Assembly (NCBI RefSeq): GCF_020085105.1
Contig: NC_058064.1
Location: 12,789,001 to 12,853,000 of the forward strand
Length of the DNA: 64,000 bases
Reading direction: 5' to 3'
Source of the DNA: Siniperca chuatsi
Lineage: Eukaryota; Chordata; Actinopteri; Centrarchiformes; Sinipercidae
The notes under the pieces were generated by a model. That model was not told the DNA's origin. It was given only the letters and a program-made list of their open reading frames with translations, and searched no databases. The position numbers and the translations under genes are program-made. The number at the start of each line of letters is the position of its first letter. The stretch's first letter is position 1. This document shows positions 21,437 through 33,400 of the stretch, in pieces.

Positions 21437-24400
21437 GCTGCCCAGCACGATGCCTGGCCGATGATGGAAAGTTCAGCTTGTGATCTGTGAAAAGTGTAGA
21501 GGCAGTTGGACGCAAACACTCTCCTGTCCAGTAGCTCCTCAAAAGCTCACCATGTGTATAGAAGAGATGGCTAGCCCAGATCGGGTGCAGAAAGCCAAAA
21601 CATCTGGCCGACACTTGTCAAGTGGCTAAACACGAGTGCTGGCTGCGACAGAAGCACTGCTGCGACTTCGCAGAGCACATGTGAAAGTGACTTTGTTGTC
21701 TCAGACTGAAAAAGAGAGTCTAGCTTAAGAGTGTTTAGCTGTGTGTTCTGGGCATGACGGGAAATTAATACCAGCTACCAGACAAGTGCTTATACATTTT
21801 CCAGTGGCTGGCATCATGTGAAAGCAATTCTCTCAGGATTTGATTGGTGTTTACATAAGGTTTTTAAAAGGGTTAAATTGTTTACCAACAAAAAACAAGA
21901 CAGACTTTAGATGGTTCTTTCTATTTCCATTCATCTTTCCTTTTTGTCCTGGACTTGTACAGAGAATAAGGAAAGACGCTGGGCAAAATTTTAGACTTGA
22001 TTACTAAACTTCTATTTCGGACCTGGTTGTGTGTGACAGAAACAAGACTGACTGAATGTAACAATCTTGACTAATCAAGGCAGCCTTTCAAAACACACAG
22101 AGTGAGGCCTGCCATGTCACAAACAACCTTCTTATGCGAGTGATCTGGATATCACAAAAGCCAAAGAAAGGGACAAGAGGAGGAAAAAAGCTGGAATTGT
22201 CAGTAGAAATGGATGATTATCTAAGAATCAGAAATCCTGGAAAGAAAACCTGAAACTTCATATCCCTGGAATACACTGTTCTTCTCTCGTTTTTCATTTA
22301 TAACCGTTATACTTTCCAGACCTTGATTTCATGATTGCATTTGAAGATTATAGCAGGGGAGCATGAGTTATACTGACAACTGAAAGATGACATAGTTGAT
22401 AAGGCCATTTTAAAATACCTAAAAGTTATTCTTGACATGAGTCTTGTTAATCATTACCCAAAAATACATATAGAATGACAACATTCAAACACTTCATAAT
22501 ACCTGAAAATATGAAATAAACTCACAATAGTGTGAGGAGACAGATAGGGGAGAAAGACAGACTATAAAACAGGCTAGAAGCTGCACCGTCAGCAACAGTG
22601 CTATAACAGGCTATAGGCTCTGCGGCGCAGTTATGTGTGAGAGCGCAGTGTGTGCTCTAGGGTAGAGCTGGCTCAGGTTTTTAAATGGTCCCAGTAAAGC
22701 AGCGGTAGTGCTCACTGGTGCAGGAATGGCCTTCATTAGGTAACTGAGCAGAGCTTGAACCTCAAGCCTGGGGTGGTTTTAGCTCTGTTAAGTGGTCTGC
22801 CTACCAATTTATTGTATGCACAAACCAATACCAAGTCTAAGCTGTATTTGTGTTTCTGCACCATTTACATTATCCTAATATTTCCAAACCCCTGTGTGTA
22901 TATGCGTGTGTGTGCACTTGTAAAGATGAGTCAAACACTGAGGGAGGGTTGTGATGTTTGAGCCATGTGGGATATTCAACTGGTGCAGGGTATAATGAGC
23001 ATTTGTTGCAGTTATGCCAGTCAGGATGGGCGATTAACAAGAGCCACCAGAAAAATGGTGATACATTTGGCAACCAGCTACTTTGGCAGATAATTACCCA
23101 TCTCTTAAATAGTGTTCTAAAAGTGATACCTGGCTGGCAACAGTGAAAGTGACTGGTGAATTTTAGGATGTACCCACCACTGTGACTGGTGGACAGAAAA
23201 TTTAATTTCCTGCCTTGTTAGGAACATAATAGCTGGCTGTTCCGTTAATGCCTATCCAGTAAAATAATCCACATGTGAGTAAGAGAAGTCAAGGCCATCA
23301 TATGTAATGGTAACATTTGCCAATGGTACATATGTGTCACGCATGCACCAAGTTGACATTTATAGAAAAGTCTTATGACCAACTCAAATGACCAACTTGT
23401 AATGAGACATATTTCCCCCCTGTATAAATGCTACATGAATACCAATAGAGTTTTCTAGATATGGTATCTATCCAGATACAGTGATGTATCATCTTTTATC
23501 AGCTCATGGTGAGTATACAGAGAAATCTAAAAACAAGTTATGTTGGCTGAGGTATAAAAGCTATGTACATGTGAAAAACGTATGTAGCTCTGTTGATAAA
23601 GATGGCAGTTCAAACTCCTTCCAATTAAAAGGTCATCTAAATGTAAATTTAAGATGTCAGAGTTGGGATGAGTTGGACAGGTACCTTCTCTATCTCCTGA
23701 GCTTTGGCTGCGATGGCCAGGGCTCGTCGCTCTTGAAAGTTGTCTGTAGAAGACTTTTGGCTCTCCTCCACAGCTGGAGCCACTAGTGTCTCCTCTTTTT
23801 CTCCTTCTGGAGGATGGTTCTCTTCCTAAAAGTAGAGAGAAAGGGGTGAGTCACTGCTCTAAGGAAAACTCAGAAAAGTGAGCAAAAAATTAAAAGTTAT
23901 TTTAAAACACTTTAACTGTCAAAGCATGAGAGAAATTAAAACAGTTTTTAAACCAAGATATGTATGACAGATAAACACAGAAGTGACAATTATAAAAACG
24001 AATGAATAAAATTAATTGAATTAATAAACGTAGTGTACTACTACTACTACTACTACTACTACTGCCGCCAAGATGACACAATGCCAGCAGATACATACAG
24101 AAAAAGGGGAAAGGATGTGAAAGGACGTAGGTCAGCAACTCAGCAGCAGCTCAATCACAGATATTCAGCACAATGCTATGACCTGACCTCCTGTTTAACT
24201 TTACAGGAAATGAGGTGATGAGGCGTACCAATGGATGAAGCTTAGATATACAGTAGCTTCTACAGAGTTTATTCTGTGGGTTCTGTGGACTTCTAGTTAA
24301 CATCTACAACTAGTCAAAGAATTAGTGCTTTATAGGAATTACAGCACTAGGATAGGAGATAGGACTAAGAAGCTGTATATCATGACATTCATCACAACAG

Positions 24401-27400
24401 ATGTGGATATTCATATTGTACACATTACTTAAATTATGACTAAAACCTGGCATAGTATGAAACTTATTTTTCCATGCAAATTGTAGAAATTGGCATTTCA
24501 GCTGTTTTCATATCTTGAGAATAGGAAATCTGGCCAGACAAGCCATGATGAGCCATCTAATGGGTAGACTGGAAACTCTAGTACCCATAAGTATTACTGT
24601 GAAAGCCAAAAGAAAGAGCAAAGGGGAGAAAATAAGGCCAACTTGGATCACCGCTCAATTTCTTTTGCTCATTTCCTGATACTATTAGAGTTTGAAGGCC
24701 AGGGAGCAGAACTGGCCAGCCATGACTAAAGTCCACTCATACATTAAGGGAAACAGGCCAGGGACTAAGTCATATTAAATCTCTAGATGACTGAGGAAAG
24801 AAATTACAGGAGATGGTACATCACAAAGCCGAGTGTGGTCTAAAATAAAAAGCACAACTCATAAAGCATCATCCAATTATTCCTCCTTCCAATTCCCTCC
24901 CCAAAGCTATGCTTGGGAGAAGTCCAGTGTATAAGCGTTGTGCACGTATGAAAGATCGCGTTTGTCAGTCTTCAGCCTCCTTAGCCTCAGTGAAAGAAAC
25001 ATTCCTGTCTGAGTCTTTCACATCAACTCGCTGGAGACAGTCCAACCTGGAAGGGATGTTACACTATCAATACAAAGCTTGGCAGATACATTTTGTGCGA
25101 ACTGGACTAAGAAGAAATGTCATCAGTCTGGCTAATCTCTTTTCAACGTAACTAACAATTTAAAAACAGGTTTTTAGACCTAAAGTATTTTTCCTCTTAT
25201 TTTTTGCTGAGAAAAAAGCCTGCTTGGTCTGGTAAACTATGAACTGACCTTTAAAGTTAGGACTGCTGTAGATTCCTAATTACTGTGTTTTAACAAATGA
25301 TTTGGTGGTATATTTTTCTTACTCTCACCAAACAAGTTTTAGGCTCATCATCTTGCAAGGATGTTCAAAAAAAAATATACACGGAGAAATCTGTAGTAGA
25401 GGAGAAACTGCGCCAATTTCTCCAAGAGACAATAACGACAACAAATTAATCTTTATGATCTAGTTGGTTATCTTGCCATAATCATATGCCTATGCCTTCA
25501 TTAATTTAAAACAGTAACTTTGTTCCTATTAGCTAGCCTTGCTAAATGTACTTTGGGATATGAAGGAAATCACTAAATAAAAGTAGAATAAATAAATAGA
25601 ACAAAACAATGGAACAGAATGGCATTTAACACCTCAAATCGATATCATGATGTACATAAGCAGAACAGTGCTTTGAACTAAATGCTAATGCTAGCATGCT
25701 CACAATGACAATATTACCATGCTTATGTTTAGCAGGTATAATGTTTATCATAGTCACCATCTTAGTTTGGACAAAGTGAAATTTTGACTTGATGATGGCC
25801 TTAGAGGACAAATTAAGGGATCACCAAAGTTACTACAATTCATCCTGTGGGAAACATGAATGTTTGTACCAGATTTCTTGCCAATTTTCCAAAAGTTGTC
25901 GAGGCATTTCACTTTGAACCACAAATGTAAACCTCATGGTGGCGCTACAGGAAATGTCAGGGGATCATCAAAATCATTAGGAAATTTCACTTTGTCCAAT
26001 TCTTTGCTTTATGGCATTCCCATTAGCATCAGCTGTACTTTTAGTTTAGTGCTAATCAGCAAATTTTAGCATGTTAACATACTAAACTAAAATGGTAGAC
26101 TGACTAATTGACCGACATTGCCATTCCTAGTGCCACACCACTCGCAAGTCTCTTAAGGTCCCCTCTTTAGGCCCCTTCTATCTGGCTCCAGAAAGCCTGC
26201 ATGTGTGTTTGCTGAATCCCCCACAGCAGGCAGCAGCTGGGGCCATAAGTGCAAACTTTACTGGGGGCACAGCACAGGCCTTTCATCTTGGCCAAGGTTA
26301 CAGGTCTGTGCCCCCAGAACAGAAAACAACAATGCACCACAGGCTAGATCAAACACAGCAAAAAGCAGCAGTGTGTATGTGTGTATATGGAGGGGTGGGG
26401 CACTTAGGAAAACTTTCATTACAGTAGTTGATTGGGTGGTGGTGGGTGGTTCCTGAAGAAAATGCACATAAGAAGGAAAGGACTATGTTTCTATGTTGTA
26501 TCATGTAATTTCTGACATATAAAGCAATGGGTTTACAAAAGACATCCAAGTGCCCACTATGCCAGTCCAAAGGAAACATACTAATTACCTCCAGCATGTT
26601 CTGAAAGAGTTCTAAGGGCTGCTAATGAGATAAATAATAAGACTGCTTGGACATTAAAGCAGCATTTAAAAGATACAGTTATATAGGCTTTTTGATCAAA
26701 GTTATTTTTTGCACATCATGAGAATGTTAGACTGTTTGCAGAAAATTAATTAGAGTCATTGACACAGGACAATTCGAGCAGTAACTACAGAAGCAATGTA
26801 GTGTAGCAAAAAAGAGTTTTCAGACTAGCCGGCAAACTGTATGCCTTAATTTTATGCTGTTTCAGGCTGGTTATTTTACCACACAAAATATTTTTTGGGG
26901 GGTGTTATGTAGGTTCTATGGCAGATACTGCACACTGCCTCATGAAAATCTTCATGGAGTGCAAGAGAAACACGCAGTATCTACAAACAAAATGCTTTGT
27001 CTATTTTAACTGATTATTTAAAGTTCATAATTCATAGGATCAATGTATCCCTGCTTCGCTGGGTGTCTGTCTGTGTTATTAACATTTATACTGAAATCAA
27101 TATAATAACTACTAAATTAATTCACACTTTGATACATTTAAAAATGTGATTTTAAAAAAGGTAGTTTAACCTTACCAAAATGCATGCATTTCACTGGAGT
27201 TAAAAACTGACACGGCAGTTAATACTACTCTGCTAAGCTAGCTATCTTTAACAGGAGTTAGCTGAGGGGTTTTCTGCATCATGACTGGATTTAGCTAGTT
27301 TCTCTTTTAGTTATGTGGAATACAAACTGAATTATCATGATATCAGTCAATCAAAATGTATTATTTTCAATTAAAGATAACATCAAGGGAAAATTAACAA

Positions 27401-30400
27401 GTAAATTTAGTTTTAGCTAGGACTAGCCATGGCTACCTCACCTGTTAGCTTTCACTTGATATAAGCTCTCTTGCTTTAGCTGATAGTTGGCTTTCTCTTT
27501 GTAACAGAATGCAACAGCAGCCTCTAGATTACCAAGCCAAAGTGTGGTTACTAACGCCATATAAAATACCAAAAAGTCAGATTCCGGTCTTAACTCAGTT
27601 TTGAATTCATAGTTACTGTGTTTTGGTTTGGCTGGGCAGAATTTGCTGAAGCACTTATCTAGGATGGGACTAGGTAGCTGACCAAGAAGGGATTTGATGT
27701 CTTTGTCTTGCTGAATGACACATGAACGAGGCATTGTACAAGAGATCAAAGTATCATGTTATATCTGAGTTATTTATTTATTTATTTATTTATTTTTTAA
27801 AACGAGTTTCCGACTTGTAAATAGTGTTGATGTCAACATCCAAGTCTTAATTACGACTGAGAAACTCAAGATTTTTCTGAAAGCTTCAATATATCTGATT
27901 TGGCACTTAAAAATACAAAGTGTCCAAAAACCAAGCAAACATGGATGCCTCACATCAGCCAAAGTCTGTTGTTCAATGTAATTAAACAGAACGCTCGCAA
28001 GTCATTAACAACTTTCCCCATAACTACCATCGCCACGCTGGTTACCAAGACACGCTGGTTGTTGATCGGTCATTAAGGCTTTTCTTGTGATGTTACACAT
28101 CAATTTCTCACAGGCACAAGACCACTGACCTGCTACAAATGCTAGACACAGCTACCAAACAGTCATACTCTTAAACAGAAAAAGGAAACGATTGTTCATT
28201 GTAAATGGTCTAAACACATCCCAGTGAGTTCCACAGGGACTTCTCCTGGCTTTGCAGCTAAGATCCTGTGATAAAGCTATGACTTGGGCTACTGAGTTAG
28301 CCTCTTCACTTCTGGGTGGCCACAGACAGACGCATTGCGCCTAATCACATCTGATTCTATTTATACTCCTCTGCATAGCTGGAGATGGATGATATCAGCA
28401 AAACAAACTATTATTTGCAAAACAGGCAGGAGAGATCTACATTCAATACTTCCTTTAAAAACAAGAGCACTTTAAGGAAACACGGCTCTCTCTTTCGTCG
28501 ACACTTGAGCCCTTTTCCCTACACCATTTCAAGTTCTTGTGACTGAAGTCTGCTTACAACACAGGTAAACAAAGCACAGGCCTGATGGCTTTTATGCTCT
28601 GCGTGAGGGCCACTTTAAAACCCATTAACATACTTCAATGGGACTAAACACTTATTAGAGGGATGTAATTTAAGAAGTTCCAGATGCATCCTGCTGTACA
28701 GTGACAATGGTGGAGTCCACAATATATATAATAAATAGAGCAGTCCACACTACATTTGAGACTGAATTGCTGTAATTATAGCTTATAGTTTTTTGATTTA
28801 AAAATAAATAAATAAATAAAAAAGAAGCAAAGGCTTGTGTTATGTTCTTGTTCGTTTAAGTAAACTTAAAAGTAAATTTTAAGCATAACCCCCTCCACCA
28901 GTATTGCAGTTCGGTACTTATTATTATAAAAGACGTTTATTTACTTTTTTCGTCTACTTGAGCTCACCTTGTTTGAGGTTGCACTGTGCGGGGAGCCTTC
29001 TCTTGACAGGCCAGGAATTTTGTCTGGAGAAATAAGAAAGGGACAAAAAAAAGTTTTGACACAGTGAGACTTGAGTGAGGGGTAAAATAACATGATTTGG
29101 AATAAGAAAATGATAAACTTGAGAAAGAGAAAAACAGAAGGAAGCAGAAATTCAATGGAAAAAGGACAATTAGTATGTCTAGAAAGTAAGTAGGTATGTG
29201 CTTATGGTAGTCAGGGCTCTGTAAAGGTGTGGATGTTTGGTTCCAGGATCCAGACAGGTACCTAGGCTAGAACAATCAAGAAACAGATGGTTCACAATAG
29301 TGCTCCAAACTTTAGTGGGTGGACTCACTGTAATGTACATTTCTCTCTTGTACAGATTCCCATTCATTGATCGGACACCATTTATTCTTCTACCAACTTT
29401 CCTCAAGCATCCAAGGCTTTGTAGCCGACCAACAAACATGGACTCTGAGGACCTCGCTATGAAACAAAAACACCCCGATGTGGAAGCTTCGGCTTCAGGA
29501 ATATCCATCAGACATCCTATACCCTTTCCCTCTTCTTCCACACACGACCTGTTGGCATTTTTATGAGGCCTGACAAAGTGGCAGACAGAGTGGAGAGGAA
29601 GGCTGGATGCTGGACATATTAGAAACGCTCTCTGTCTCTCTCAGGTTACCCAGACTGAGAATAGGTTAAGTTTAACGATTGTAACCTTTGTATATTTCCG
29701 AAACAAATCCTATGCATGTCATCTTATCTTGCTTTCATTAATTTGTATTGAAAAAAAAAAAAAAAAATCAACTGAAAGAAATGATACAGAGTCTATACCA
29801 TGTACAGTATGATAAAGGAGTAGTGCTTAAGTTGTCTATTTCTTCAGAAAACATGATTTAAAAGTAGAAAACCACTGCCAAACAGTATTTGATGCAACTT
29901 TTCTATCTATGCTGAACTATACTTACCAGTCATCTTGCTCTGAGAATAAGTCTCTTCATACCCTGTAGGAAGACCAAACCGTAAGGTCACTGGCTGTGTA
30001 TATAATAACTAGGCCCGCTTATCTTACAGCAATCTAGCAAGCACACTCACTACCCTGACGCTTCACTAAAAATATCATTAATGATGTGTTCGGCTTTCAT
30101 CATGCATTTTATGTGTTTTGAACACATTACCAACATGTAGCAACATTAGTTGGCCACATAAAAATGATGACCACGACATTTTGAGGTCCACTGAGCTCTT
30201 TTCATGAGTAAAAAGCCCCAAGATGAAGATGTTAGCAGGCCTAAATAACACTGTACTACTTGCGGAAACAGGGAGCTTGGGAGAACCTATAAACATGCAG
30301 TAAACAAGGAGATACTTTAGCACTTTTTTATAGTCCATTTGATTCAAGATTTGTTGTTAGCCTGCTGGGAAATTAGTTTTGTAAACCCATACAGTACATG

Positions 30401-33400
30401 TCCAGTGTCTGTAAGATCGATACAAAAATTAAATATAAATCTGACAGGCATTAAAATTGCTAAAAATGATCAACTTAGCTGTATGTCCAAAGGCTTGCAT
30501 CTTAGTACATTGTTATACAGCTTTGATAAAGACTGTAAAAGTCACTGTTTCTACAAATTGTCCTGCTATCAAAAATTTTATTTCCAGAGCAGAAAAACTG
30601 GATAAGAAAAAAAAAGTTTTTATTCAGTGTGATGCACACAGAATCACATTTGAATTGAGAATAATATGGGATAACATTATTGTATCTTTCTTATTTGGTG
30701 GGGACATTAACTTAAATCTTCACAAATACATTTACAGATCAGTATAGGAACCTTGGAAAGTGCTAACGTACCTCCACAACAGGTAGTAGAAATGGTTTAT
30801 ATAAAAAGGAACTATAAAAAGGAACAGCAAAGTCAACACTAGATTCTAACTAAGAAACAAAATTCATGATGCAACTTAATTCAGACCTGGGTGAAAGAAT
30901 TTCAGTGTCAAATAGGACACCTGAGTTTATTGTCGTTGGAATTATTTACTTTGGGGTAAATTATTCTGTATATTGTATACGTTTTATTGTATTTTATAAC
31001 TCGATTTTCATTAAACATTTTCAACATCTACAGGCCTCCTCCATCCTTGTCTCCTTCTCAAGACTTATTGGCAGACATCTTTGGAGTGTACGACGCCACA
31101 ACATTTCCTTCTAACATATATTCTGACATAACAAGGATGCCAAGAGACGTGTGAGGAACAAAAAAATAAATAAAATCAGCTTATTGTCACCCAAGTCCAA
31201 GCTTGTTCACATGGCTGAATGTACAGACCCAAAGTGTCATGTCCACTCTGTTGAGGAAAGAGCGCCCCCCAGAGGTGCTCAGAAACACCTGCATGTCCCT
31301 CTGCACCGTCCACACCTGAAAAGCCAGTCAGCCAGATTATCAGTCATGGATAAGACAGTGAAATAATAATAAGAGGAAAATAAAGAGATCTTGACAATTA
31401 ATGCACATTTTGGGAGTGGCTGTCCTGAACTTAAACCTTGTTCTTTAAAGAAAGGCCTAAATGATGTTATTCAAATCGTTATATTTATTTTGGTGCAACA
31501 TTTTGTATAAAATGCTGCTTTTCAAATATTTCACTCAGTGACTGCATGTGCTTTTCATGAGTTATAGTATAGTGTGGTAGTATTGTCAGTTTCTGTACAT
31601 TTTAGGATGTGCCAATTCCAAATCTTTACCAATTATCAGCCTCTTCCTAGTATTAAATTCCCCTTGTGCCAGGATGGACACAAAGGGGTTTGAAAAGAGC
31701 TCCACACTGCATCAGTGGAGGGTAAACTCTTAAGTTCTACATACTCTTGCCTTGCTGTGAGGCAAATGGCAGGCTCTTGGCTCTGTCTGGTGAGTAACCC
31801 CTGCTGCTGACGCTGGAGCCGGAGCGACTGTGGGGGGAGCGGGCCACCTCGCGGCGAACAGGGGAGCGCTCTCTGAGCGGAGGGAACGGGGCTGCCTTTC
31901 TCCTGTAGTGGTCTCTGTCCTCCCTGTAAAAACAGTGAGGAATGTGTGGGCTGTCATAATTTAAATAGTCCAGATATCCAAAGTGTTGTGTGAATGACAA
32001 ATCAGCTCCTCTTCCTCATCTGACAAAACTAACTTACTAGTTATAAACCAATATCTGCCACAACTATTTCAGAGAATCTTTATACAAGTACTTCTCCTTT
32101 TCATTTTTTTGTGCCAACATAGCACAACGCTGCCATCTAGCATTGTGAGGGTCATTGTGCAGAACTAACACCACAAGTGTGAATTCTTTGAATAAAAACC
32201 TACAGTGTGCTACAGTGACTCAACCAATTATTTATTTATTTATTTTTTTTAAAAACTAATTACACACTTCCTCTCTGTTTCACTGCAGCATGGATGGATG
32301 CAATGAACAAGCATGTGAACGCCCTATGCAGCGAGTAAGTATGCATTCACTCGTACCCTCTGTCCAGGTTGAGGATGGCTTGCACTAGTGTGTCTTCCCC
32401 GCTCTCTGGGAGGGATCTGGGTGCTGGGTAGATGCCCTGGTTTCGCACGCTATGAGGAGGTGGTGCACGGGCGCTGAGGGAATAAAAAACACACAAATGT
32501 GTGGTGAGTTGTAGATACATACTTGTACACAAACATACTGTATAACATGGCAAGACATACCATTTGGTCAAGTTGTATTTAACTTTATTCAAACAACCTT
32601 AAAATACCAGTACTGTCAGAATGGTATTCAGGGTATGGGTTGCCTAACTGGGATGTGAATCCTTATTCCGGGTCACAATTTAGTAGCACATACTTCTTCC
32701 TCAATATCTCAGACAAAGCATCTTGAGAGGCAAACACTTCACTCTAATCAAATATGGTTACAACACATATGAGGTGGAACGCATTCAATAGCAGGGCTCC
32801 AGGGTGTGACCATTTACCACATGCGACCAAAAATCTGTAAAGTGCGAATAAACATTTTCCATTGGTCGCACTAGTGAGCCTGACATTTAGCAGGTCTGAT
32901 AAAAAATTTAACAAACGCCATCCGTGATCGATTAACGAGTGGGCAATCTCCCCTCGCTCTACCCCTCCCGTGCGGTCTACTGACAATCACACATGCTCTG
33001 CAGAGAAACACAGAGAGAGAGTCTCCTGTTTAATGTAGGTCTACTTACGCCGTTGTTTTGTTAAAGCTTGTAAGTGCACCTGTTGGTGCCGATGTCATTC
33101 GGTACCACGTTGATTTAGATCGTTTCCTCCTCCACACGCGAGTTGTATTTTTTGGCCGACTTCATAAAACATACTGCGGTCGAGGAAAGATAACAGAAAC
33201 AGAAAGAGACGGGGCAGTGCAAGCTGGTGTGTGTGTGCGCGCAAGAGTCCAGAGGTGTAGGAGTGTGTGTGTGTAGAAAAAGAGCACAGAAGGGAAACGC
33301 AAAGTGAGCAGATTAAAGTAGTTAGTGAGTAAACACTATAATAAAAGGTGGAGAATTAAGTAGAATTAAAATGGTGAAATAAGAAATATATTATTAGAAA

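Larger units (their letters stand above)
18504..23684 (-). other. pphln1: last pphln1 intron (5.2 kb)
   Basis: Donor GAGAAG|GTACC and acceptor CTTCCAG|GTG bound it on the minus strand. It holds the 566-bp MITE and a 43-bp (CA)n run. I see no further exon in it. Confidence 0.75.

Noticed and set aside
29179..29566. opposing frames of 120 and 109 codons at 29.2-29.5 kb
   Set aside because: They overlap on opposite strands in an intron and show no conserved motif; neither has fitting splice sites.
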